64,000 nt of DNA from Maribacter_C sp947494565 (GTDB lineage Bacteria > Bacteroidota > Bacteroidia > Flavobacteriales > Flavobacteriaceae), in the NCBI RefSeq assembly GCF_047345415.1, contig NZ_JBLFEP010000003.1:1-64000 (forward strand). Reading direction: 5' to 3'. The position numbers and the translations under genes are program-made. How positions within the stretch are numbered: position 1 is the first letter of the stretch; every line of letters begins with the position of its first letter. The notes below the pieces were generated by a model. That model made no database searches. It saw only the letters and a program-made list of their open reading frames with translations, and was not told the origin of the DNA. Positions 53,090-60,963 of the stretch are shown here, piece by piece.

Positions 53090-54354
53090 TACGAGTCTCG
53101 AATCTCCTCGAAGATTTGTTGCATCCTTTTTTTCACTTCAGCGGTAGGTTGTCGAAAATGATTGTTCATAAAACTGAAAATCAAGGTTTTACCTGACTTG
53201 GTCAGTAGATAACCGCTAAGACAATAGACATTGCCCAGACTGCCCGATTTGGCGTAGATATAGGGCTCCGCATCTCCGGCATACCAATCTTCCAACGTAC
53301 CGTTGATTCCTCCGGCAGGGAAAAAATCAAACAGGCGCTCATGGGGTAGCTGATCATATAGCTTGTCTAGAACGGTCACCATTGAGCCGGGAGTGAATAA
53401 ATTGTACCTTGAGAGACCAGATCCGTCCACCCATCTTGGCGGATGTGTTACATTGCTCAATTGCTGTTCCAAGATGTGATCGCGCACCTTGGTGCTGCTA
53501 AGTGTATCCGAGAGGGTGGAAGAACTCAAGAGAAGAAGTTGCTCTGCCAAAAAATTGTCACTTACCTGCATCATGCGTTTTAATACAGTATCCGTGGCGA
53601 CGCTGTAAAACACCTTTTTATCACCCTGAGGTAGCTGCTGTACCAAGGAAATCTCCTTTTTAAGGGCCTTTTGCAATAGCGTTTGGGTTAATAGGGCACT
53701 AGTTCTAAACGGGATTTCCACAGTATCTTTTCGGCGCGAGGAGAAATAAAATCGATTTTGTTCCAAATCCCGATTCTTATGATAACGGATGGTGATGACC
53801 GAATCCTTAAAATAAGAGGGGGTCACCTGCATCGGACTGGAATTGTTGACGGTGGTTACATTACCGTACATCGGTAAAGCACCTATTTCTGGTTGGTAGT
53901 AATAGTGGTAATCGTCCCAAGCCCAACCCGAACCAAGTTTTTCTTCCTTATAGTTATCGAGATGTAGTGCAATATGATCGTATTGATTTAAGAAGTCGAT
54001 GGTACTGTTTTGCTCAAAGTAGGAGTGGAGAAACGTGGGGTCTCCGGTTCCTTCCACAAATAGTGTATCCCCTTGCTCGATATACTTTAAAGCGGGAATA
54101 TGATCAGGTAATAGCTGTAGGGCAGTGAACAATGTGAATATCTTTGTATTGCTGGCGGGAGTAAAGTATTTGCTACTGTTAAAATCTAACAAGGTATCCT
54201 TGTTTTGTGAATTTATCAGAAGAAAGCCCGTGAACTGCTCGTCGTAAAATGCAGATTGAAGGAATGTTTCGGTATTCTTTAGCAGACTGCGTTTTGCACT
54301 TGAACAACCGATAATTAGTGCAGGGAGCAATATGAAGAGGGTTGTTTTTTTCAT
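53086..54354 (-). CDS. dacB: D-alanyl-D-alanine carboxypeptidase, S13 (DacB-type) lipoprotein
   Basis: This 422-aa penicillin-binding protein trims peptidoglycan stem peptides in the periplasm. The start at ATG 54354 gives a lipoprotein signal (LIIGC, Cys17). The serine motif SNTK (Ser68, Lys71), the SDN motif in QVSDNFLAEQ and the KSG motif in AKSGSLGNV identify peptidase S13. A frame extension to 54405 is not needed. The downstream end overlaps msrA by 4 bases in convergent orientation. An upstream 162-base gap precedes the conserved 65-aa gene. Confidence 0.9.
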   Translation of the reverse strand: MKKTTLFILLPALIIGCSSAKRSLLKNTETFLQSAFYDEQFTGFLLINSQNKDTLLDFNSSKYFTPASNTKIFTLFTALQLLPDHIPALKYIEQGDTLFVEGTGDPTFLHSYFEQNSTIDFLNQYDHIALHLDNYKEEKLGSGWAWDDYHYYYQPEIGALPMYGNVTTVNNSSPMQVTPSYFKDSVITIRYHKNRDLEQNRFYFSSRRKDTVEIPFRTSALLTQTLLQKALKKEISLVQQLPQGDKKVFYSVATDTVLKRMMQVSDNFLAEQLLLLSSSTLSDTLSSTKVRDHILEQQLSNVTHPPRWVDGSGLSRYNLFTPGSMVTVLDKLYDQLPHERLFDFFPAGGINGTLEDWYAGDAEPYIYAKSGSLGNVYCLSGYLLTKSGKTLIFSFMNNHFRQPTAEVKKRMQQIFEEIRDSY

Positions 54355-54516
54355 AAGCTTAAGGTAGGTTAATCCTGTGGGAAAGATACTGAATTGCCTT
54401 AACATGAATTTATTTAATTTTTAACAAATAAGGGGCAATATCATATATACTTTTCTGTTTAACTTTATAAGGCGAAAACGTCCTACTGACAACTAATTAA
54501 TTAAACATTTTGAAAT

Positions 54517-54714
54517 ATGGCTAGAGCAATGCTTGAGTACACGAAGACCGTACTCAAAAAAGTAAGCTTCGATACGAAGCTGTTTTGCAAAGAACTAAAA
54601 AAAGCGATTTCAAATTTACTCCCCCATGAAATTGAAGAATTAAAACTCTGGTTACGACAATTTATTACCGACAAACCAGAACTACAAGAAAGCCTTCTTT
54701 ACTTAAAGGCATAA
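54517..54714 (+). CDS. Conserved 65-aa protein, likely flavobacterial family
   Basis: This 65-aa all-helical, positively and negatively charged protein begins MARAMLEYTKTVLKKVSFD and ends with LLYLKA. It has LFCKELKKAISNLLPHEIEELKLWLRQF, a predicted amphipathic helix-turn-helix. I recall near-identical small hypothetical proteins in many flavobacteria, but no function. An AT-rich leader and a strong terminator immediately after its stop make a single-gene, perhaps highly expressed, unit. Confidence 0.75.
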   Translation: MARAMLEYTKTVLKKVSFDTKLFCKELKKAISNLLPHEIEELKLWLRQFITDKPELQESLLYLKA

Positions 54715-54718
54715 TAGG

Positions 54719-54741
54719 AGCCCCGCTTTTCAAGTGGGGCT
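54719..54741 (+). terminator. Rho-independent terminator after the 65-aa gene
   Basis: AGCCCC and GGGGCT arms, extended by a G-T and CTT/AAG pairing with a TTC loop, are followed by TTTTATTTTT on the plus strand. It ends the 65-aa gene 5 bases after its stop. Confidence 0.92.
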
Positions 54742-54742
54742 T

Positions 54743-55684
54743 TTATTTTTGATTGATGGGGCTGATAATCTGCACGTCTTGAAATGCGATTGCCCCGCGA
54801 ACGATTCCCGAAATGACATCACGTAGTGCATCGGTAATCTGAATTTTCAGTTCACTTTTATGATAGATCAAACTTACCTCACGAGCCGGTGAGGGGTTAT
54901 TAAAATATTTTAGGTTTTTTTGCTTGGCTTCATCCAACTCTAACGTATTTAAATAGGGTAGCAGTGTCATTCCCATATCTTCATCGGCCAAATTGACCAG
55001 GGTTTCAAAACTTCCACTTTCCAATTGAAAGTGATCGTCCTCCATTTTCTTGGGGGCCTTGCACAGGTTGATGACCCCGTCTCGAAAACAATGGCCATCC
55101 TGCAAGAGCAATACATCACTTACATCCAAATCTTCTGGGGCCAATGTCTTGGCGTTGCCCAAGCGATGATTTTTAGGAACGTACCCAACAAAAGGTTCAT
55201 AGTATAACGGACGTTCTTTGATAAACTCAATTTCCAGTGGAGTAGCCGCAATGGCAGCATCAATATGGCCATCTTGAATATTGCGTATCAGACTTTCCGT
55301 CGATTGTTCCTTAATAATCAAATTCACCCGAGGATACTTATTGATAAACGCCTTTAGGAACATCGGTAAGAGGGTGGGCATAATGGTCGGAATGATGCCC
55401 AATATAAAATCACCGCCGATAAAACCTTTGTCTTGATCGACGATATCTTTGATCCGGTTGGCCTCATTAACGATGTTTTTGGCCTGTGCAACAATTTTTT
55501 TACCCACTTCGGTAACGGCGATCGGCTTTTTACCGCGATCGAAAATGAGCACGTCCAACTCATCTTCAAGCTTTTGTACTTGCATACTCAAGGTGGGTTG
55601 GGTCACATAACTTTTCTGCGCTGCTAGCGTAAAATTTCGATATTCCGCAACGGCAAGAACGTATTGTAATTGGGTAATGGTCAT
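54743..55684 (-). CDS. oxyR: OxyR-type LysR regulator
   Basis: This 313-aa hydrogen-peroxide sensor has the LysR HTH (residues 1-60; MTITQLQYVLAVAEYRNFTLAAQ, VTQPTLSMQVQKLEDELDVLIFDR) and the OxyR regulatory domain. The redox pair sits in DGHCFRDGVINLCKAP: Cys199 and Cys208, the same numbers as I recall for the E. coli protein. This makes oxidant sensing by disulfide very likely. It is divergent from the dps-type gene at 55814, its usual target in Bacteroidetes. Start and length are normal for the family. Confidence 0.95.
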   Translation of the reverse strand: MTITQLQYVLAVAEYRNFTLAAQKSYVTQPTLSMQVQKLEDELDVLIFDRGKKPIAVTEVGKKIVAQAKNIVNEANRIKDIVDQDKGFIGGDFILGIIPTIMPTLLPMFLKAFINKYPRVNLIIKEQSTESLIRNIQDGHIDAAIAATPLEIEFIKERPLYYEPFVGYVPKNHRLGNAKTLAPEDLDVSDVLLLQDGHCFRDGVINLCKAPKKMEDDHFQLESGSFETLVNLADEDMGMTLLPYLNTLELDEAKQKNLKYFNNPSPAREVSLIYHKSELKIQITDALRDVISGIVRGAIAFQDVQIISPINQK

Positions 55685-55813
55685 ACGATGGATTAAGGTT
55701 TTAAAAATATAAAAAAACCATCAACAAAACCTATTGAAATCATTTTTTTTATTCTGTAAACTTATAATAGACTTCCCGACTTAGAGAAGGAACAACACCT
55801 TAAATAAAACAAG
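55685..55813. promoter_or_regulatory. oxyR-dps divergent promoter region
   Basis: This AT-rich 129-base region holds the oxyR and dps promoters. A TTATAATAG stretch (55762-55770) could be a dps promoter element. I looked for the ATAG-type half-sites of OxyR and found a CTAT near 55731 and an ATAG near 55767, but spacing does not form a clean four-part site. Confidence 0.4.
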
Positions 55814-56293
55814 ATGGAAAGAAATAGTATCGGTTTAAGCATCGAAAAATCAAAAGAATTGCGAGGCGATTTAAACATATTGCTCGCTAATTTTCAAACC
55901 TATTATCAAAACTTAAGAGGAATACATTGGAATATCAAGGGCAAACGCTTTTTCGATTTGCATCTCAAATTCGAGGAGTTGTATACCGACGCGAATACGA
56001 AGGTCGATATGATTGCCGAACGCGTGCTTACTTTGGGTGGAGTACCAGAGCATACCTTTAAGGAGTACATCGATCACTCAAATGTGCCGGTAGGCAAAAA
56101 TATTAGCCGTGATGAAGATGCTATTCGGTTGATCGTTGATTCCTTGACGGAACTGTTACTCATCGAAAGGCGGATTCTTGAGGCTTCCGACACGGCGAAT
56201 GACGAAGGTACCAATAGCATGATGAGCGATTTCATTAGCGAACAGGAAAAAACGGTCTGGATGATGAAGGCCTGGTTGGTAGAAGAGATATAA
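55814..56293 (+). CDS. dps: Dps-family DNA-binding ferritin-like protein
   Basis: This 159-aa protein stores iron and protects DNA from peroxide damage as a dodecamer. It has the Dps helical pattern with a ferroxidase motif of HWNIKGKRFFDLHLKFEEL then DMIAERVLTLGG, with the histidines, aspartate and glutamate of the inter-subunit site. The next gene is convergent. Its promoter faces oxyR, so peroxide induction through OxyR is expected. It is of usual length and starts at an ATG with a GAAGGA-like site upstream. Confidence 0.92.
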   Translation: MERNSIGLSIEKSKELRGDLNILLANFQTYYQNLRGIHWNIKGKRFFDLHLKFEELYTDANTKVDMIAERVLTLGGVPEHTFKEYIDHSNVPVGKNISRDEDAIRLIVDSLTELLLIERRILEASDTANDEGTNSMMSDFISEQEKTVWMMKAWLVEEI

Positions 56294-56324
56294 GCTATAT
56301 ACACCCCATTGGAAATGCGGTGAG

Positions 56325-57242
56325 CTAGTTGAACGCTTTCCGGAATTCCAATGGGGTCATCTGGGTTTTGGTTTTGAACAATTTCGTGAATGAAGTATGA
56401 CGTTCAAAGCCAAGTTTATAAGCTATCTCACTTACCGAAAGGGTAGTGGTAGACAGGTGCTCCTTGGCCTTGGTAATCAGTTTGTCATGAATGTGTTGTT
56501 GGGTGCTTTGTCCTGTTTCCGATTTGAGCAAACTACTCAAGTAATTCGGAGAGCGATGTAACTCGGCCGCAACCCACTGCACGGAGGGTAATCCTTTTTC
56601 GATAAGGGTGTCATCTTTAAAGTAGTCGTTCAAAAGCGATTCTAATTGGCCGACGATTTCGTGGTTTGAAATAGTACGTGTAATAAATTGTCGTTCGTAA
56701 AAACGTTCGGCATAATTTAAGAGCAACTCCAGTTGAGCGACGATGATCTTCTGACTGAATTTATCGATGTTGTAACGGTATTCGTTCCGTATATTTTTAA
56801 GAATGGATTCCATCTGTTCTTCTTCCTTTTGTGAAAGGAAGAGTGATTCGCGGACCCCATATCCGAAGAAATCATAGTTCTGAATCTGACGGGCCAAAGA
56901 ACTGCTCCATAGAAAATCAGGATGAACCAATAATAAATACCCCGAAGGTTTTCTGGTTCTGATATTCGGATTATCTCCCAAGCTCATGACCTGTTTTGGA
57001 GCCACGAAAGTCATCAACCCTTCATCAAAATCATATTCTTGTTGCCCGTAAAAAAACTTATGGGGCACATTGCGCTTTAATCCAATGGTGTAATAATCTT
57101 GTTGCCAACGAAGTTTTAGTACATCATCAGGATATTTTACCTCCTTGTAGTCCACCAAGCTGATAAGCGGATGTTCCGGCGCCGGTAAGTTGGCCAATTT
57201 ATGGTAGTCCCCCACTTTTTTAAAATGCTGTAGCTCATTCAT
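56325..57242 (-). CDS. AraC-family transcriptional regulator
   Basis: This 305-aa regulator has an N-terminal cupin-like sensor region (residues 1-190, no clear ligand motif) and a C-terminal AraC domain with both HTH units (LPSVQWVAAELHRSPNYLSSLLKS and SVSEIAYKLGFERHTSFTKLFKTKTQMTPLEFRKAF). It shares strand with the SDR gene at 57299-58054, but a strong terminator lies between them, so it has its own promoter or is a separate unit. Its target is unknown. It converges on dps. Confidence 0.92.
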   Translation of the reverse strand: MNELQHFKKVGDYHKLANLPAPEHPLISLVDYKEVKYPDDVLKLRWQQDYYTIGLKRNVPHKFFYGQQEYDFDEGLMTFVAPKQVMSLGDNPNIRTRKPSGYLLLVHPDFLWSSSLARQIQNYDFFGYGVRESLFLSQKEEEQMESILKNIRNEYRYNIDKFSQKIIVAQLELLLNYAERFYERQFITRTISNHEIVGQLESLLNDYFKDDTLIEKGLPSVQWVAAELHRSPNYLSSLLKSETGQSTQQHIHDKLITKAKEHLSTTTLSVSEIAYKLGFERHTSFTKLFKTKTQMTPLEFRKAFN

Positions 57243-57262
57243 CGTTTTAAATTTAATGAAAA

Positions 57263-57288
57263 GAAGAAGACCACTAAGGGTCTTCTTC
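57263..57288 (-). terminator. Rho-independent terminator between SDR and AraC genes
   Basis: A 10-bp stem (GAAGAAGACC / GGTCTTCTTC) with a 6-base loop lies 11 bases after the SDR stop, reading on the minus strand, and is followed there by TTCTTTTCATT. Confidence 0.8.
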
Positions 57289-57298
57289 CTCTTTCATG

Positions 57299-58054
57299 TC
57301 ATACCAACATTCCCCCGGAAACTTCAATGCGTTGTCCATTGACCCATCCTGCCTTATCGGAACATAAAAAGGCGACGACTCCGCCGATGTCATCTGCTTC
57401 CCCGACGCGTCCCAATGCTGTGATGCTAGAGATCAAGACTTGCTTATCCTCCTGTCGATTGCTGCCTCCGGAAAAGTCCGTTGCAATGGCTCCGGGCGCG
57501 ACCACATTTGCAGTTATCTTGCGTCCGCCTAGTTCTTTGGCCAAATAGCGTGTAAAGACTTCGACACCCCCTTTCATCATGGCATAAGCTGACATTCCGG
57601 GTAGACTAAAGCGGGCCAATCCACTTGATATGTTGATGATTCTACCCGATTCCTTTAAATGGGGTAGGGCTGCTTGCGTTAAGAAGTAGACACTTTTCAA
57701 GTGTATGTTCATCATTTCATCGAATTGCACTTCGGTGGTATCCGCTACTAAATTGTACGCTCCGGTACCGGCATTGTTGATTAAAAAATCAAAACCCGAG
57801 CTTCCATTTTCTCTTTTTAAATAATCGATGGCTTGATTCATAAACGCTTTTCCACTTTCTGGGGAGTTCGCATCGAATTGAAAAGCAACTGCTTTTTGCC
57901 CAATGGCTTCAATTTCCGAAATGAGTTCTTTTGCTTTCGTTTCATTGCTATGGTACGAGAAGATAATATCCACCGCATCTTTAGCTAGCTCAAGGGCCAT
58001 GTCTTTACCCAAGCCCCGACTTGCACCTGTAATAATTGCTTTTTTTTGTCGCAT
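57299..58054 (-). CDS. SDR-family oxidoreductase (FabG-like)
   Basis: This 251-aa classical SDR has KKAIITGASRGLGKDMA (NADP loop), FQFDANSPESGK, LINNAGTGAY, the catalytic serine in INISSGLARF, Y-x-x-x-K in SAYAMMKGGVEV and the C-terminal GWVNGQRIEVSGGMLV. Such genes near AraC regulators in flavobacteria have varied substrates, and the sequence cannot tell which. It is divergent from the small Crp/Fnr gene. Confidence in the family is high; in substrate low. Confidence 0.9.
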   Translation of the reverse strand: MRQKKAIITGASRGLGKDMALELAKDAVDIIFSYHSNETKAKELISEIEAIGQKAVAFQFDANSPESGKAFMNQAIDYLKRENGSSGFDFLINNAGTGAYNLVADTTEVQFDEMMNIHLKSVYFLTQAALPHLKESGRIINISSGLARFSLPGMSAYAMMKGGVEVFTRYLAKELGGRKITANVVAPGAIATDFSGGSNRQEDKQVLISSITALGRVGEADDIGGVVAFLCSDKAGWVNGQRIEVSGGMLV

Positions 58055-58211
58055 CTTTTTCTTGTTTTAATACTAGGGTACAAAGTTCCGTCATACGTAT
58101 AGTTTATTCTTTTCCAAAACCACGATTCTCTTGTCCAAATCTCCTACAAAACAAACAGGACAAAGCAACAAGGGTGGTATTTTCATTTTTAGTTGCTGGT
58201 CACGCTTAATA

Positions 58212-58235
58212 AAACCGGTATTTGGAAACCGGTTT
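58212..58235. repeat. Inverted repeat AAACCGGT...ACCGGTTT in SDR-Crp intergenic region
   Basis: Arms AAACCGGT (58212-58219) and ACCGGTTT (58228-58235) contain two ACCGGT hexamers that are also direct repeats. It lies within the 293-base gap between divergent genes, 113 bases before the Crp/Fnr start. It may be an operator. No T-run follows, so it is not a terminator. Another weak dyad, ATTCTT/AAGAAT, lies at 58261-58278. Confidence 0.55.
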
Positions 58236-58347
58236 CGATCATTTAAAATTACTAAACATGATTCTTGCGAGTAAGAATTGATGAGCAGACGACCAATGCT
58301 TATCTTGTTGTCTTTATGGAGTAATACCTAGAAGTCAAAATAAAACA

Positions 58348-58818
58348 ATGCGAAGACTTAATCTAAAAAAAGGAGAGATTATCCAGCGTCCTGGGGATTT
58401 GAATTCAAAAGTGTATCACGTGGTAAGGGGACTTTTAAGAAGCTATACTATTGATGCGAAAGGAAAGGAGCATATTTTTATGTTTGGTCCTGAAGGCTGG
58501 GTGGTGGCCGATAATAGCCCTGTCGAAGTGCCTGTTGATTTGTTTATCGATGCTCTAGAGGATACCATTGTACATGTGGTCGAGAAAGACCTAGCTAAAG
58601 AAACCCCTAACGTAGCCCCTTTGATGCGACGCATAAGCGTATTACAAAAAAGAGTGATTTTGTTGATGAGCGCCTCTGCTATTGAACGCTATGAACACTT
58701 TGAGCAGACCTATCCCGATATTCTGCAACGTGTTCCCCAGAAAATGATCGCCTCGTATTTGGGTATGACCCCAGAGGCCTTAAGTAAGGTGAAAAGAAAT
58801 CGACTGCGAAAGAAGTAA
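58348..58818 (+). CDS. Short Crp/Fnr-fold regulator (N terminus incomplete versus family)
   Basis: This 156-aa protein matches the second half of the CNBD and the C-terminal small HTH of flavobacterial Crp-like regulators (LKKGEIIQRPGDLNSKVYHVVRGLLRSY, EHIFMFGPEGWVVADNSP, ASYLGMTPEALSKVKR). Compared with the 198-aa homologue at 50944-51540 it lacks the first helices, about 40 residues. The frame is open upstream to a TGA, about 20 codons before the ATG, but without a start codon or recognisable Crp sequence. It may be a truncated but expressed version or a decayed gene. Confidence 0.75.
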   Translation: MRRLNLKKGEIIQRPGDLNSKVYHVVRGLLRSYTIDAKGKEHIFMFGPEGWVVADNSPVEVPVDLFIDALEDTIVHVVEKDLAKETPNVAPLMRRISVLQKRVILLMSASAIERYEHFEQTYPDILQRVPQKMIASYLGMTPEALSKVKRNRLRKK

Positions 58819-58903
58819 GACTTGCTACATTTCTTAATCTAGGTTAATGTATAGTGGTATGAACAATGGCAACTTTGTAGTAACAATGTAAATACAAATT
58901 GTC

Positions 58904-59446
58904 ATGAAGAAAGTCCTAGCTTTTGGGGCGAGCAATAGTTCAACCTCTATCAACGCACTTTTTGCTACTTATGTGGCCTCACAAATTGAAGATAGCACTC
59001 TAGTCAGTATAGATTGGAACGACTTGGTGCTACCGCTTTATAGCCCAGATCTAGAAGCATCCATGGGCATACCCGAAAATGTACAACACTTTTATAACAC
59101 CGTTCAATCGGTTGATGCCATTGTATTATCATTGGCGGAATACAACGGAATGCCCACGGCCGCTTTCAAAAATCTATGGGATTGGGCCTCCAGAATCGAT
59201 ATGAAGTTCTGGGCGAATAAACCGCTATTACTTATGGCTGTCTCTCCAGGAGGTCGGGGAGGGACAAGTGTTTTGGAAATTATTGGTAAGCTAATGCCCC
59301 ACTTGGGTGGTAATGTCATTGCGCAGTTTTCATTGCCGTCATTTCACACCAATTTTCAGGATGGACAGTTGGTCAATACGCAGCTAAAAAGGGAACTGGT
59401 AGACAAAATCGAACGATTTCAGCGATCTATAGAAATTCAATACTAA
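58904..59446 (+). CDS. NADPH-dependent FMN reductase family protein
   Basis: This 180-aa cytosolic flavodoxin-fold protein has the FMN-binding start VLAFGASNSSTSINALFATYVAS, LVLPLYSPDLEAS, a LSLAEYNGMPTAAFKNLWDWASR block typical of FMN reductases and chromate reductases, and a C-terminal VSPGGRGGTSVLEI loop. It probably reduces FMN or quinones with NADPH. It lies upstream of the membrane protein and the luciferase-like gene in one plus-strand unit (gaps of 11 and 7 bases), a sensible FMN-supply pairing. Confidence 0.87.
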   Translation: MKKVLAFGASNSSTSINALFATYVASQIEDSTLVSIDWNDLVLPLYSPDLEASMGIPENVQHFYNTVQSVDAIVLSLAEYNGMPTAAFKNLWDWASRIDMKFWANKPLLLMAVSPGGRGGTSVLEIIGKLMPHLGGNVIAQFSLPSFHTNFQDGQLVNTQLKRELVDKIERFQRSIEIQY

Positions 59447-59457
59447 AGTAAATAGTT

Positions 59458-59913
59458 ATGAAACAGGTAAAACTACTCTTTAATATATCAGGGCTGCTTT
59501 GGATCGTTTGGGGCCTTGTCCACATTCTGGCCGGGTTAATGACCATGAAATTCATAGGGTCAGATGATATTTCGGCTTCCATTGCGGGAATAGCCGATTC
59601 GGTAGACCCAACCCTAATACAAATGGATTATCCCGCCGCGGCTGGTGCAATAATTGGCCAGCACGGTTTCAACTTGTTTTGGATCGGTATAGTGACCCTA
59701 ATTGCAGGATTCTATATTTTGAAAGGAAACAAAAATGCGATTTTTCTAGCTGCCCTCACTGGCGGTTTAGCTGATTTGGGATACTTTCTTTTTATGGATT
59801 TAGGAGGCTATGTAAATTTTGTTCCCGGTACTGTCATGACATTGGTCTCTGGATCGGCGATATTGATCAGTCTCTACGCACATTTTAGGAATAAGGACAA
59901 CGAAAAACCTTAA
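59458..59913 (+). CDS. Four-helix integral membrane protein, function unknown
   Basis: This 151-aa protein has four hydrophobic stretches (about 8-29, 67-87, 92-113 and 118-141). It starts KLLFNISGLLWIVWGLVHILAG and contains GQHGFNLFWIG between segments. I do not recognise a named family. It is sandwiched between an FMN reductase and a luciferase-like oxidoreductase, with 11-base and 7-base gaps, so a role linked to a flavin-dependent redox system is a contextual guess. Confidence 0.7.
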   Translation: MKQVKLLFNISGLLWIVWGLVHILAGLMTMKFIGSDDISASIAGIADSVDPTLIQMDYPAAAGAIIGQHGFNLFWIGIVTLIAGFYILKGNKNAIFLAALTGGLADLGYFLFMDLGGYVNFVPGTVMTLVSGSAILISLYAHFRNKDNEKP

Positions 59914-59920
59914 TATAGGT

Positions 59921-60931
59921 ATGGAAATAGGTATAGATAGTTTCGCTGCTGCCCCAGATTCGGGCCTAAGCGAATCACAAGCATTGAATGAGCTGTTAGA
60001 TCGCATCGTCATAGCCGATAAAGTAGGTCTGGATTCCTTTGGTATTGGTGAGCATCACCGCGAGGATTTTTTGGATTCGGCACCTACGATGATTTTGGCC
60101 GCAGCTGCCGCAAGAACGAAAAATATTAGACTAACCAGTGCCGTCACCGTGCTTAGTGCGGCGGACCCGGTTCGTGTATTTCAAAACTTCGCCACCTTGG
60201 ATTTGATATCAAAGGGCCGAGCGGAAATAGTCGCCGGCCGTGGTTCATTTACCGATGCTTTTCCTTTATTCGGATATCAGCTTTCGGATTACGATGCTCT
60301 TTTTAAGGAAAAACTGGATTTACTATTACGACTACGCCAACAGGAGCGTGTTACTTGGTCCGGAAGGTTTCGTCCATCCTTGTATGATCAGCCAGTTTAC
60401 CCAAGGCCTCTTCAGCAAAAGCTTCCGATATGGTTAGGAGTTGGTGGCACCCCTGCTTCGTTTGTGCGCGCCGGAGAATTGGGGTTACCTTTAATGGTGG
60501 CTGTAATTGGTGGGCAAACACACCGTTTCGCACCCTTGGTGCAAAGTTACCGGCAAGCAGGTGAGAAAGCTGGTTTTGCGCCGGAAGAATTGAAAGTAGG
60601 ACTACACTCTTTGGGGTATGTTGCCGAGAGTACCGAAAATGCCATTGCGGACTATTATCCGGGGTACAGAAAAGTCTTTAACAAAATTGGTCGTGAACGC
60701 GGGTTTGCACCCGTGACACGAGAAGGATTCGATGCGCAAAATGCCAGGCCTCAGGGAGCACTTTTGGTAGGTGAACCCGTAGAAGTAGCCGAAAAAATCA
60801 TGCACCACAGTGAGGCCTTGGGCGGTATTTCAAGAGTAACTTTTCAAATGGATGTGGGTATTGCACATGATAAATTGATGAAATCGATAGCACTGATCGG
60901 GGATACCTTAAAGCCCCTTTTAAGTAGTTGA
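59921..60931 (+). CDS. LLM-class flavin-dependent oxidoreductase (luciferase-like)
   Basis: This 336-aa TIM-barrel flavoprotein has the bacterial-luciferase-like blocks GEHHREDFLDSAPTMILAAAAART, VTVLSAADPVRVFQNFATLD and GRAEIVAGRGS, and YPRPLQQKLPIWLGVGGTP. It uses reduced FMN supplied by an enzyme like the reductase at 58904 to mono-oxygenate an unknown substrate. It is the last gene in its plus-strand operon and converges on the molybdenum-hydroxylase gene, 32 bases away. Confidence 0.9.
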   Translation: MEIGIDSFAAAPDSGLSESQALNELLDRIVIADKVGLDSFGIGEHHREDFLDSAPTMILAAAAARTKNIRLTSAVTVLSAADPVRVFQNFATLDLISKGRAEIVAGRGSFTDAFPLFGYQLSDYDALFKEKLDLLLRLRQQERVTWSGRFRPSLYDQPVYPRPLQQKLPIWLGVGGTPASFVRAGELGLPLMVAVIGGQTHRFAPLVQSYRQAGEKAGFAPEELKVGLHSLGYVAESTENAIADYYPGYRKVFNKIGRERGFAPVTREGFDAQNARPQGALLVGEPVEVAEKIMHHSEALGGISRVTFQMDVGIAHDKLMKSIALIGDTLKPLLSS

Positions 60932-60963
60932 ATAGTTGTTAGGCCCAAACGTTACTACTTTTC

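Noticed and set aside
55725..55775. Classical OxyR binding site between oxyR and dps
   Set aside because: Only single ATAG/CTAT half-sites occur, with spacing that does not fit the four-site pattern.
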